A stretch of DNA of 43,988 bases from a virus, in the IMG/VR virus record IMGVR_UViG_3300020438_003368, positions 1-43,988 of that record; one strand, given 5' to 3'. How positions within the stretch are numbered: position 1 is the first letter of the stretch; the number at the start of each line of letters is the position of its first letter. The position numbers and the translations under genes were made by a program. Positions 1 through 7,680 of this stretch are shown in pieces. The notes below the pieces were generated by a model that was given only the letters and a program-made list of their open reading frames with translations, ran no database searches and was not told the DNA's origin.

Positions 1-1
1 C

Positions 2-30
2 TTGACTTAACAGGTCCTTTGGGATATAAT
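2..30 (+). promoter_or_regulatory. sigma-70-like promoter ahead of the fibre cluster
   Basis: TTGACT at 2-7 and a perfect TATAAT at 25-30 are separated by 17 nt. Expected transcription start is near 37, leaving a short leader with GGAG at 39-42 before the ATG at 50. It lacks the A-rich upstream block seen at the - strand promoters, though the window begins too close to judge. It would drive the + strand structural genes. Confidence 0.6.
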
Positions 31-49
31 TTCATCATGGAGAAATATA

Positions 50-388
50 ATGACCGCAGCAACATATGACTTAGTGATTGATCAAGGATCCGACTTTGCC
101 ATTGACCTGACAATTACGGAAGGAGGATCAGCTAAAAATCTTACTGGCTATGCTGGAAGGGCACAGCTGCGAGCAACTCATGCTGCTTCAAGTGTAACCG
201 CAAGTTTTACTGTAAGTGTAGTCAATGCGTCAAATGGAACAATGAAAATGCAAATGTCGGCCGCTACTACAGCGAGTATTACGGCAGGGCGCTATGTATA
301 TGACTTAGAAATTCATACATCAGGTGATGCTGTTGTTAAACGCCTTATACAAGGGAGCGTGACAATAAATCCTGAGGTAACTCGATGA
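50..388 (+). CDS. virion structural protein, BppU-N-like (putative)
   Basis: A 112-residue protein opening the structural cluster. It resembles small beta-sandwich baseplate/fibre adaptor proteins: a short hydrophobic start followed by QGSDFAIDLTI and an Ig-like pattern of alternating hydrophobic residues ending in a GSVTI strand. Proteins of this type are common next to fibre genes in marine phages. No signal peptide, membrane segment or catalytic motif is seen. GGAG lies 8 nt before the ATG. Its stop overlaps the next ATG by 4 nt, so the two products are probably made together. The role as an adaptor is inference. Confidence 0.6.
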   Translation: MTAATYDLVIDQGSDFAIDLTITEGGSAKNLTGYAGRAQLRATHAASSVTASFTVSVVNASNGTMKMQMSAATTASITAGRYVYDLEIHTSGDAVVKRLIQGSVTINPEVTR

Positions 389-801
389 CAGACTCTTTAG
401 CTACAAAGGTTGCAATAACTGAAGAAGTTACGAATATTTCAGTAACAAATAATAATAGTATTGGTGTTACTTTAGACGATACTACGACTACTCTTGTTAC
501 AGTAAACAATCTTGCGCTTCCATCACAATTTCAAGATGCAGCAAATATTGCTGTAACTCCTTATAACACAATTACTTCTTCTAATTTACAGACAGCTTTA
601 CAACAACTAGCAGATCAGAATTTTAGAGGCACAAACGCTCCAACAGGAGGAACTGTATCAGAGGGAGATACCTGGTATGATACAGATGATGATCAATTTA
701 AAGTCTATAGAGAAACGAGTTCAGGGAACTTTGCATGGGTTCCAATAATGGTTGGAAACATCTCACCCGACTCGGACACAGTAGACGCAGGATCCTTTTA
801 G
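385..801 (+). CDS. tail fibre-associated structural protein
   Basis: A 138-residue protein. The first 60 residues are Thr/Asn/Val-rich beta-type sequence. A helical stretch SSNLQTALQQLADQ (about 65-78) resembles the short trimerising helix in phage fibres. The C-terminal part has GDTWYDTDDDQFKVY (about 94-108), a motif repeatedly seen in marine phage fibre proteins. It overlaps the preceding gene by 4 nt (ATGA), implying translational coupling. A structural appendage role is inferred from composition and neighbours. Confidence 0.6.
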   Translation: MTDSLATKVAITEEVTNISVTNNNSIGVTLDDTTTTLVTVNNLALPSQFQDAANIAVTPYNTITSSNLQTALQQLADQNFRGTNAPTGGTVSEGDTWYDTDDDQFKVYRETSSGNFAWVPIMVGNISPDSDTVDAGSF

Positions 802-818
802 GATATTTGGAGTTATAA

Positions 819-1934
819 ATGGCTCAAACAATACAGATTAAAAGAACCACAGGCACTGGGAAACCTACTTCGGTTGCTCAGGGCGAGCTGTTTTATGCCT
901 ATGGGGATAACGGAACTTACGGAAAGCGTCTTGCTATTGGCAATACAAGTGGCGGTGGAAATACTCCAGAGATTATTGGTGGTAAGCACTTCATGGATAT
1001 GCTTGACCATACTGCAGGTAATCTTACTGCTTCAAGTGCAATTATTACTGATTCAAGCTCTCAGATTGATGGCTTACAGGTAAAAAACCAAGGTGGAGTA
1101 AAACTTTTTGAACTAACTGCAAACGGAAGTAGCAATATGCAACTTCGTGCTGCAGCGGCTCTTGCAGGGGATATAACTTATACGTTTCCAGCTGCTCCTG
1201 TAAATGGTAATTATTTAACTACTAACGGCAGTGGAGACTTATCGTGGGGAGCTCTTAGCACAAGTCTCACAATAGGAGCGGATAGCGGTAGTGATGATAT
1301 AGTTGCAGTAGGCACAGATACTCTTACCTTTGAAGGAACTGCAAATGAGATTGAAACTACAGTATCCAACAATAAAATTAATATTGGATTTCCAACAAAT
1401 GTAACAATTTCTGGAAATCTTACTGTATCAGGTACAACTACTACTGTTTCTTCGACTACTGTAAATGTTGCAGACTCAATGCTTGCTCTAGCAACGGGAA
1501 ATACATCTTCTGACAGTATTGATATTGGATTTTACGGAACATATGATGATTCTGGCTCACAAGACGAGTACGCAGGATTTTTCCGTGATGCTGGCGATGA
1601 AAAATGGAAACTCTTTAAAAACTTACAAGCAGCTCCTACAACTACGGTAAATACAAGTGGCACGGGGTATGCAGTTGCAACTCTTATTGCTCATCTTGAA
1701 GATTCAAATACTACTATTACAGGCGGATCAATTACCGGTATTACAGACCTTGCAGTCGCAGATGGAGGAACAGGTCTTTCAGCAGTTGCAAAAGGTTCAG
1801 TACTTGTAGCAAACTCAGCAAACACTCTTTCCGCTCTTGATGGTGGAGGTTCTACAGATAAGTTATTGATCTATAGTCAGTCGGGTGATACCATTTCATG
1901 GTCAAATACTTTAGATGGGGGTACATACTCCTAA
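819..1934 (+). CDS. tail fibre protein with Mtd-N-like attachment domain
   Basis: A 371-residue fibre protein. The N-terminus (MAQTIQIKRTTGTGKP, then GELFYAYG) matches the pattern of the small beta-prism attachment domain at the start of phage adhesins such as Mtd. The middle is Thr/Ser/Asn-rich beta sequence with NVTISGNLTVSGTTTTVSS (about 193-211), a phrase typical of marine phage fibres. The C-terminus has a DGGTGLSAVAKGSVLVAN-type module. The next gene repeats the N-terminal domain alone, so this domain probably marks virion attachment. No enzymatic motif is seen. Confidence 0.75.
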   Translation: MAQTIQIKRTTGTGKPTSVAQGELFYAYGDNGTYGKRLAIGNTSGGGNTPEIIGGKHFMDMLDHTAGNLTASSAIITDSSSQIDGLQVKNQGGVKLFELTANGSSNMQLRAAAALAGDITYTFPAAPVNGNYLTTNGSGDLSWGALSTSLTIGADSGSDDIVAVGTDTLTFEGTANEIETTVSNNKINIGFPTNVTISGNLTVSGTTTTVSSTTVNVADSMLALATGNTSSDSIDIGFYGTYDDSGSQDEYAGFFRDAGDEKWKLFKNLQAAPTTTVNTSGTGYAVATLIAHLEDSNTTITGGSITGITDLAVADGGTGLSAVAKGSVLVANSANTLSALDGGGSTDKLLIYSQSGDTISWSNTLDGGTYS

Positions 1935-2140
1935 TGTCTCAGACAATTAAACTGAAACGTAAATTTACAAGCGGAGCACCTGGTACTGACGACTTAGTAG
2001 AAGGCGAGGTTGCTATTAATACTGCAGACCAAAAAATTTATATGCGGGATGGATCAAATAATATTGTAGAGGTTGCAAATGTAGCAGCAGCTGGAGCAAC
2101 AGTAGATGATGCCACAGCATTGGCAATCGCATTAGGATAA
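1934..2140 (+). CDS. small fibre attachment-domain protein
   Basis: A 68-residue protein consisting almost entirely of a second copy of the N-terminal attachment domain of the preceding fibre (MSQTIKLKRKF, GEVAINTADQKIYMRDG). The ATG at 1934 overlaps the previous TAA by one base (TAATG) and starts exactly at the family N-terminus. A longer in-frame start at 1898 would add 12 residues lying wholly in the upstream gene and is less likely. A stand-alone attachment domain could plug or cap a fibre socket; that is inference. Confidence 0.65.
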   Translation: MSQTIKLKRKFTSGAPGTDDLVEGEVAINTADQKIYMRDGSNNIVEVANVAAAGATVDDATALAIALG

Positions 2141-2144
2141 AACT

Positions 2145-2480
2145 ATGGCAAATACATTTAAAAATGCTTTTGCAGCAAATGTAAATCACTCAGCTTTTGT
2201 TGATTTATATACTGTTGGCTCTAGTACAACTACTGTAATTCTTGGCATGGCAATTTGTAACAAGACAGCAAATGCAGTAGATGTTACAGTTCAAATGCAA
2301 GATACTTCTGCATCAAGCGCAGACTTTCAAGTACTAGACACCGTGAGTATTCCGGGTCGTACTACACTGGAAGTATTAGCGGGGCAGAAATATATTTTAG
2401 AAACTACTGATGTTCTTCGTGTTAAGTCAGGTACTGCGAATGCTATAGACGTAACATTGGGAATTATGGAGATAACCTAA
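2145..2480 (+). CDS. conserved virion structural protein
   Basis: A 111-residue, soluble, beta-rich protein without Cys pairs of note, signal peptide or membrane segment. The pattern MANTFKNAF, GMAICNKTANAVDVTVQM, then IPGRTTLEVLAGQKYILET resembles a small structural protein widespread beside fibre genes of marine myo- and siphophages. It starts 4 nt after the upstream stop and its last base is the A of the next ATG. I do not know its exact virion position. Confidence 0.6.
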   Translation: MANTFKNAFAANVNHSAFVDLYTVGSSTTTVILGMAICNKTANAVDVTVQMQDTSASSADFQVLDTVSIPGRTTLEVLAGQKYILETTDVLRVKSGTANAIDVTLGIMEIT

Positions 2481-2905
2481 TGGCTCTTACAAAAGTAGTT
2501 ACTCGCGCGATAACTGATAATTCTGTAGATATTGTACGTTTAGATGTGTCAGATGGATCAAATGGTCAGTTTCTGAGAACAAATGGGTCTGGTACTCTCT
2601 CCTTTGCTACTGTATCTTCAGATAGTGGACGAGCATATACAGACTGGACAATAAAAACAGGAACATATACAGCAGTCAGTAAAGATCAATTAATTGCAAA
2701 TAGCGGAAGTGCTTTTACAATCACACTTCCTTCAAGCCCTAGTGTGGGTGATACAGTTATAGTAAAAAACGTAGGTGCGGGGACGGTAACAATCGGACGA
2801 AACGGCTCAAATATAGAAGGAGCAGCACAAGACGGTACACTTGAATCTACAAAAGGAATGCAAATTGTTTATGTAGACGGGACTCTAGGATGGAAGGAGC
2901 TTTAG
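2480..2905 (+). CDS. short tail fibre protein (duplicated tip module)
   Basis: A 141-residue protein built from a short N-terminal motif (TDNSVDIVRLDVSDGSNG) and a roughly 100-residue beta-rich module with YTDWTIKTGTYTAVSKDQLI. The same module forms the C-terminal third of the 262-residue protein at 4626-5414, including a 29-nt stretch of identical DNA (2636-2664 and 5145-5173). This copy lacks the long repeat stalk of its paralogue, so it looks like a tip domain on its own. It abuts the next adhesin gene with no gap. Confidence 0.65.
   Translation: MALTKVVTRAITDNSVDIVRLDVSDGSNGQFLRTNGSGTLSFATVSSDSGRAYTDWTIKTGTYTAVSKDQLIANSGSAFTITLPSSPSVGDTVIVKNVGAGTVTIGRNGSNIEGAAQDGTLESTKGMQIVYVDGTLGWKEL
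2636..2664 (+). repeat. 29-nt direct repeat, copy 1
   Basis: Twenty-nine bases identical to 5145-5173, lying inside duplicated fibre modules of two separate genes and in the same reading frame. It marks a relatively recent duplication or an exchange point between fibre genes. Confidence 0.7.
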
Positions 2906-4123
2906 ATGTCATTTAAATTTGGTGGATCAGGAGGCGGCGGAGGCGGCGGAACACCTGCCTCAAATACAATAGAATTAACAGCAAGTGGTTCTATTGCTAA
3001 TGGTAAAGTTTGTATTATCAATACTGATGGCACAGTATCTCAAGCTGGGCCAGTAGCTGGAAAATCAGTATACTTTAATATGTATTGGGGAACTTATCAA
3101 TTTACTTTAGCTACTCCCTTTACTACTGCTTCAACATCAGATGGAACTTATACGGCAGCAAACAGTGCTAGTAATGCTCCGTCAAGCTATACGCAAACTT
3201 CCATTGCTGGACATATAAATTACTCTTATGGTAGTGCAATGAAGCCCGATGGTACAAAAATCTTTTATGCTAATCGACCTAGTACAACTGCAAACTCTTC
3301 TATAAAAGAGTTTCACTTTGGCACAGCTTATGATATAAATACGCTAACATATGACAGTTCTTATACAATTGGAAATAAAACAACTTTTCCAAACGGTGTG
3401 GCAGTGTCACCTGATGGAACAGAAGTTTATGTATGTACATATGGTGATTCAAATATTCACCAATGGACATTGAGTACGGGGTGGGATATTTCTACAGCAA
3501 GTTTTACAAGAACGCATGATGTTGGTAATAATGATTATCTTGGAGGTATTACATTTAAGCCTGATGGTACAAAAATGTATATTTGTGGAGGTGCTTACGG
3601 AAGCGATAAAAAAGTTTGGCAATATACTTTAAGTACTCCTTGGAACATTTCAACAGAATCATATGACTCTGTACTTTTAGACGTTAGTTCTTATGATAGC
3701 AGCCCTCACGGCGTTTTGTTTAATGATGATGGAACAAAATTGTATATTTGTGGAAACTCGGGGTCAACAGTTATTGAGTATTCATTAAGTACTGCTTACG
3801 TTATAAGCTCAGCTAGTTTTGTTTCAGAAGCAGGTACAAGTCCTGCAACTAGTACATATGGTATAGCTTTTGGTAACGGACCGAGCGCTGATAATAATAA
3901 TTATATTGGTATCTCTGATGGCGCTTACACAAACGGTCAAACCGCAACAATAAAAGTAATTGGCAATATAGATACAAACCACTCTGGGTTAACTCCTAAT
4001 GCTCTTTGCTACGCAGATGTAAACGGGACTGTTGTTAGTACCGCGACAGGCTGTACTGTAGGGCAAGCTTTAACACCTACCACTGTTCTAATAAAAGGTC
4101 AATATAAAATGTTGTTTGACTAA
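2906..4123 (+). CDS. adhesin with polyglycine start and beta-propeller-like repeats
   Basis: A 405-residue protein. Residues 7-15 are almost all Gly, followed by a small beta module (GSIANGKVCIINTDGTV). From about 110 to 310 there are four imperfect repeats of about 50 residues with the core xDGTKxYxxG and QYTLSTPWxIS, the pattern of beta-propeller blades. The C-terminus (GCTVGQALTPTTVLIKGQY) resembles other phage fibre ends. A likely role is receptor or glycan binding at the virion surface. It is followed 12 nt later by a chaperone-like gene, the same arrangement as two later sets. Confidence 0.65.
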   Translation: MSFKFGGSGGGGGGGTPASNTIELTASGSIANGKVCIINTDGTVSQAGPVAGKSVYFNMYWGTYQFTLATPFTTASTSDGTYTAANSASNAPSSYTQTSIAGHINYSYGSAMKPDGTKIFYANRPSTTANSSIKEFHFGTAYDINTLTYDSSYTIGNKTTFPNGVAVSPDGTEVYVCTYGDSNIHQWTLSTGWDISTASFTRTHDVGNNDYLGGITFKPDGTKMYICGGAYGSDKKVWQYTLSTPWNISTESYDSVLLDVSSYDSSPHGVLFNDDGTKLYICGNSGSTVIEYSLSTAYVISSASFVSEAGTSPATSTYGIAFGNGPSADNNNYIGISDGAYTNGQTATIKVIGNIDTNHSGLTPNALCYADVNGTVVSTATGCTVGQALTPTTVLIKGQYKMLFD

Positions 4124-4135
4124 TGGGAGTAAAAA

Positions 4136-4456
4136 ATGACTAATATAATAAGAGCCACAAAAGACGGAGTTACAAAAGATTTCAACTCTTTGGAAGATGC
4201 AAAAAAAGAATTTCCCGATAGTGAATACTTAGTTATTACTGACCAAACGTCTAAAGCACAGGCAGCTATTAGAGTAAAAGCAACGCGTGAAAAAGAGTGG
4301 CGAGACTCTGAGTTGGTAAGAACTGATACTATTGTTGCTACAAGTGATTATCCTAATAAAACAAATATGATAGAGTATAGAAAAGAACTTCGTGATTGGC
4401 CTAGTAAAGATTATTGGCCCACAGGTAGACCTGTATTAAAAACAGAGCAGGAATAA
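4136..4456 (+). CDS. tail/fibre assembly chaperone-like protein, copy 1
   Basis: A 106-residue protein. The C-terminal half has the signature of phage tail-assembly-chaperone-like proteins: EWRDSELVRTDTIV, a short linker with Pro-Asn-Lys, then YRKELRDWPSKDYWP near the end. A paralogue sits at 6444-6758 and a third, more diverged one at 11122-11700; each directly follows an adhesin gene. Such proteins are thought to help fold or attach the adjacent fibre. Assignment is from the motif and position. Confidence 0.7.
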   Translation: MTNIIRATKDGVTKDFNSLEDAKKEFPDSEYLVITDQTSKAQAAIRVKATREKEWRDSELVRTDTIVATSDYPNKTNMIEYRKELRDWPSKDYWPTGRPVLKTEQE

Positions 4457-4457
4457 A

Positions 4458-4607
4458 TTGGAAACAGACTTTATGAAATTCTGGCCCGTTTTTGTATCCT
4501 TTATTACTCTTGTGGTAATATTAGCTAAGATGCACTTGTCAATTGAAACACATAACGAAAAAATTAAAACTTTATTTGAGCTTTGGAACAAAAAGTTTAA
4601 CAAATAA
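4458..4607 (+). CDS. small membrane protein (49 aa), TTG start
   Basis: A short frame between the chaperone and the next fibre. Translation from the TTG at 4458 gives METDFMKFWPVFVSFITLVV and onward, with one hydrophobic segment (about 9-23) and a charged amphipathic tail ending NKKFNK. AGGA at 4449-4452 is well placed for the TTG; the ATG at 4473 is an alternative giving 44 residues. One membrane pass plus a charged tail suits a holin- or spanin-like accessory protein, but nothing identifies it. Confidence 0.5.
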   Translation: METDFMKFWPVFVSFITLVVILAKMHLSIETHNEKIKTLFELWNKKFNK

Positions 4608-4625
4608 GAATAAAAGAGATAAATT

Positions 4626-5414
4626 ATGCCATTTATAGGAAGAGGACAAGCCGCAGGTAAAAATACTGTATTATTAGATGCAATTACAGCATCGGCTACT
4701 GCTACCTATAATTTAACTTTAGGAAGTGTAGCATACACTCCTATAGATGCTCAGTCTTTAGTAGTTTCCTTAAACGGAGTAACACAGGCTCCTATAGCAG
4801 GATATACTGTATCTGGTTCTCAGATTGTGTTTGCAAGTGCCCTCACAAGTAATGATGTAATAGATTATATTATAGGTTTTGAAGCAGTTAGTAAGGCTGT
4901 ACCTAATAATGGAGTAACTACTGCAAAAATAGTAGATGATGCGGTTACAACAGCAAAGATAGCAGACGATGCTATTACTTCAGCACTTATTGCAGATGAT
5001 GCAGTTATAGCAGCAGCAATCGCAGACAATGCTGTAGATATTGCAAGGTTAAATGTATCTGACGGCTCAAACGGGCAGTTTTTGAAAACAAATGGTTCAG
5101 GTACTATGTCTTTTGCATCAATAACTGCGGATACTGGAAGACCTTATACAGACTGGACAATAAAAACAGGAACTTATACAGCTGTTGATAAGGATCAACT
5201 TATAGCAAACAATGGAAGTGCTTTTACAATTACACTTCCAGCAGGCTCAGTAGGGGCTACAGTAATTATATGTAATGCAGGAGCAGGAACTGTGACAATT
5301 GGAAGAAATGGAAGTCAAAAGATTAACTCAGCTGCAGAAGACGGCACAATAGCACAAGGTGCTTCTGCCCAGCTAGTCTATGTCGATGATACTATCGGCT
5401 GGTTCGAGATTTAA
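4626..5414 (+). CDS. tail fibre protein with repeat stalk
   Basis: A 262-residue fibre. The N-terminal 90 residues (MPFIGRGQAAGKNTVLLD, then a beta domain) are followed by tandem ten-residue repeats of the type AKIxDDAVTT (about 97-140), a pattern found in trimeric fibre stalks. The C-terminal 110 residues duplicate the protein at 2480-2905. The MPFIG start is also shared with the short 46-residue protein at 6762-6902, so it is probably the attachment motif of this set. Confidence 0.7.
   Translation: MPFIGRGQAAGKNTVLLDAITASATATYNLTLGSVAYTPIDAQSLVVSLNGVTQAPIAGYTVSGSQIVFASALTSNDVIDYIIGFEAVSKAVPNNGVTTAKIVDDAVTTAKIADDAITSALIADDAVIAAAIADNAVDIARLNVSDGSNGQFLKTNGSGTMSFASITADTGRPYTDWTIKTGTYTAVDKDQLIANNGSAFTITLPAGSVGATVIICNAGAGTVTIGRNGSQKINSAAEDGTIAQGASAQLVYVDDTIGWFEI
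5145..5173 (+). repeat. 29-nt direct repeat, copy 2
   Basis: Identical to 2636-2664. Both copies encode the same segment of the duplicated fibre tip module. Confidence 0.7.
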
Positions 5415-5416
5415 TT

Positions 5417-6442
5417 ATGGCAGTATTAGGAGCAGCGGCAGGCGGTGGTGGAGGTGGCCAACTGCCCGTTATAAGTTTTCAAACATCTCGAACATGGACT
5501 CCTGCTTATGATCTAACCGCTTATGTATATGTAATAGGCGGCGGAGGCGCAGGTGCAGCAGTTAAATCAAGTAATGGTAATGCTGGGGGCGGTGGGGCAG
5601 GAGGCTGCTCAGTAAGTAAATTAGACCTTAGCGGTGGCACTGCTTATACAGTTACAATCGGAGCGGCAGGTGCTGCTTCATCAGCAAACGGTGCAGCAGT
5701 GCCAGGTGGCAATGGCGGTGCAAGTTCTCTCTCAGGCTCCGGAATTAGTACAATGGCTGGAAATGGAGGAACAGGAGGCATTGGATCTACTTCGGCAGCT
5801 CCAGGAGCCACAACAGGAGCTGCAGGAGGAACTGCAACTGGAGGAACTCTTGGTAACTTTACTGGAGGTAAAGGAGGAGGATTTCCTTCGGGGACTCAAA
5901 ATTATGGTTGTGCGGGTGGTGGAGCTGTTGGTCTATGGCAAAATGGAATAGATGCAGAACCCACACTTTCTGTTTATTCTTATTCAAGTCCAGGAGCTAC
6001 GATGGGGATAGATATATCAGGTGATAGTAACGGACAACTTGACTTTCAGAAAGCACACGGAGGTTCTACTGGGACATGGGCATATGCCCCGTGGACAACT
6101 GTAGAACCTTTTACTGGTATTTTTACTACGGAGCAGGTAAATGGTTCAGAGGGGATGGCCGGCGGCGCAAATATGTATGGTAATGGTCAGATGAATAGGT
6201 ATTCGGGAGGTTATTCAGAAGGTAGTCCTACAAATCGTGGCTATCTTACTAGTAGTGTATGGTATGGCGGTATTTCTGCTCCTTTTCAAGGAGCAAAAGG
6301 AGTATCTGATGGAACTGTATACGGGCAAAAAGGAACTTCTGGTGGCGGGGGTGGCGGAACCTATTCTTATAGTGGTGCTACTCGATCAGGTGCTGGAGGA
6401 AGAGGTATTATTCTTATTTTTCCAGTGAGTTTAGGGGCATAA
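5417..6442 (+). CDS. glycine-rich adhesin (polyglycine sandwich type)
   Basis: A 341-residue protein. It opens with a Gly tract (9-14), then a beta domain with FQTSRTWTPAYDLTAYVYVIG, then many Gly-rich runs (GGGGAGG, GGNGG, GGKGGGF, GGGGGG) spread over residues 40-325, ending in GRGIILIFPVSLGA. Gly-rich blocks separated by variable sequence resemble phage adhesins whose polyglycine helices display receptor-binding loops. It follows a fibre with a stalk and precedes a chaperone-like gene by one base. Receptor binding is inferred from architecture. Confidence 0.7.
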   Translation: MAVLGAAAGGGGGGQLPVISFQTSRTWTPAYDLTAYVYVIGGGGAGAAVKSSNGNAGGGGAGGCSVSKLDLSGGTAYTVTIGAAGAASSANGAAVPGGNGGASSLSGSGISTMAGNGGTGGIGSTSAAPGATTGAAGGTATGGTLGNFTGGKGGGFPSGTQNYGCAGGGAVGLWQNGIDAEPTLSVYSYSSPGATMGIDISGDSNGQLDFQKAHGGSTGTWAYAPWTTVEPFTGIFTTEQVNGSEGMAGGANMYGNGQMNRYSGGYSEGSPTNRGYLTSSVWYGGISAPFQGAKGVSDGTVYGQKGTSGGGGGGTYSYSGATRSGAGGRGIILIFPVSLGA

Positions 6443-6443
6443 T

Positions 6444-6758
6444 ATGGCAGATATCAAAATAACAAAAGATGGTGTAAGTAATACTATATCTGGTTCTATG
6501 TCTTTTGCACAGGAAGCTTACCCTACAAGTGAAGGATACTCACATGAAGATGTAACTATTACACTTACTTCGGAAGAGGTTGCTCAAGATAAAGAGGTGC
6601 AAGCAAGAGCATGGAGAGATTTAGAACTATACAGGACAGATGCTTTATCGCTTCTTCCAGACCACCCAAAGAAAACAGAAATAGCTGCGTATCGAGTTAA
6701 GCTAAGAGACTGGCCGAGTACCTCAGACTTTCCTGATACTCAGCCAGTAATGGAATAA
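6444..6758 (+). CDS. tail/fibre assembly chaperone-like protein, copy 2
   Basis: A 104-residue paralogue of the protein at 4136-4456. The conserved core is RAWRDLELYRTDALSLLPDH followed by YRVKLRDWPSTSDFPDTQP near the C-terminus; the N-terminal halves have diverged. It begins one base after the polyglycine adhesin and is probably dedicated to it, by analogy with fibre/chaperone gene pairs in other phages. Confidence 0.7.
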   Translation: MADIKITKDGVSNTISGSMSFAQEAYPTSEGYSHEDVTITLTSEEVAQDKEVQARAWRDLELYRTDALSLLPDHPKKTEIAAYRVKLRDWPSTSDFPDTQPVME

Positions 6759-6761
6759 CAT

Positions 6762-6902
6762 ATGCCATTTATAGGAGAACAACCCACAATAGCAGGAAAG
6801 CTAACTATAGCAGCTAGGTCGGGTAATGTGGAAGTCGAAATTACGACAGGGGTTATTACAATAACAGCTCGGTCAGGAACAGTCGAAATAGGAGTAACAT
6901 AG
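6762..6902 (+). CDS. short fibre-related protein (46 aa)
   Basis: A 46-residue frame filling the gap between two annotated genes, starting ATG at 6762 and ending TAG two bases before the next ATG. The start MPFIGEQPTIAGK resembles that of the fibre at 4626 (MPFIGRGQAAGK). The rest contains two related halves, LTIAARSGNVEVEI and ITITARSGTVEIGV. It may be a minimal attachment peptide or the remnant of a fibre whose distal part was lost. Confidence 0.5.
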   Translation: MPFIGEQPTIAGKLTIAARSGNVEVEITTGVITITARSGTVEIGVT

Positions 6903-6903
6903 T

Positions 6904-7680
6904 ATGGCAAATAGATACCCACTTATTATAGACACTACAATAAAAGAAATAGTGGCTGGAGATACTCTTGTTGCTGATAATTTACTCCTGTCTGGTACTA
7001 CTCCTACGCTTACAATAGGAGATGCAGGTGCGGAAGATACAAAGATAGTATTTGACGGAAATGCAAAAGACTTCTATATAGGTTTAGATGACTCAGCTGA
7101 TAAATTAGTTATTGGAGACGGTTCAACATTAGGTACGAATAGCATATTGACTTTAACAGATGACTCTGTAACTATAGGTGACGGAGCTGCTGTAGATACT
7201 AAGGTTGTATTCGACGGAAACGCGCAAGACTTTTATATTGGACTTGATGATTCAGCAGATGATTTAGTAATCGGGCTTGGTTCTACAGTAGGAACAACAC
7301 CGGCAATTCATATTGATGCAAATCAAGTTGTTAAATTTGATGCAGGAATTCAAGAAGAGTCTACAGCACTTACTTCAGGAACTACAGTTGCTCTGGATGT
7401 AAATCTTGGGTCAGTTTTTACACTTACTTTAGCTCATAATTTAGGTACTTTTAATTGGTCAAACCCTGCCGCGTCTGGGTATGCCTCTTCTTTTGTTTTA
7501 AAAGTGATACAAGACGGCACGGGTGGCAGAACTATTTCATGGCCTGCCGCAGTCGACTGGGCAGCAGCAACTGCTCCTACTATTTCTACAGCTGCAAATG
7601 CTGTTGATGTTTTTGCATTTTTTACTGTAGATGGTGGAACTATTTGGTATGGATTTGCACCAGGTATAGGAATGGGCTAA
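6904..7680 (+). CDS. tail fibre protein with internal repeats
   Basis: A 258-residue protein. Two copies of a block of about 45 residues, DTKIVFDGNAKDFYIGLDDS and its near copy with AQDFYIGLDDSADDLVIG, lie at about 45-125. The C-terminal 100 residues are a beta domain ending GTIWYGFAPGIGMG. Repeats of this kind occur in fibres of many uncultured marine phages. The stop is immediately followed by the ATG of the 1142-residue adhesin, so the two probably form one appendage. Confidence 0.65.
   Translation: MANRYPLIIDTTIKEIVAGDTLVADNLLLSGTTPTLTIGDAGAEDTKIVFDGNAKDFYIGLDDSADKLVIGDGSTLGTNSILTLTDDSVTIGDGAAVDTKVVFDGNAQDFYIGLDDSADDLVIGLGSTVGTTPAIHIDANQVVKFDAGIQEESTALTSGTTVALDVNLGSVFTLTLAHNLGTFNWSNPAASGYASSFVLKVIQDGTGGRTISWPAAVDWAAATAPTISTAANAVDVFAFFTVDGGTIWYGFAPGIGMG

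Noticed and set aside
1898-1933. Longer start for the 68-residue attachment-domain protein
   Set aside because: The extra residues are read from the end of the upstream fibre gene; the ATG at 1934 gives the same N-terminus as the paralogue and overlaps the stop as TAATG.
819-2140. Diversity-generating retroelement, suggested by Mtd-like domains
   Set aside because: No reverse transcriptase, template repeat or variable repeat with A-specific differences is visible in the window.
5634-5951. Gln/Glu/Leu-rich frame inside the glycine-rich adhesin
   Set aside because: It is the shifted reading of Gly-coding GGA/GCA repeats, with no independent start signals.
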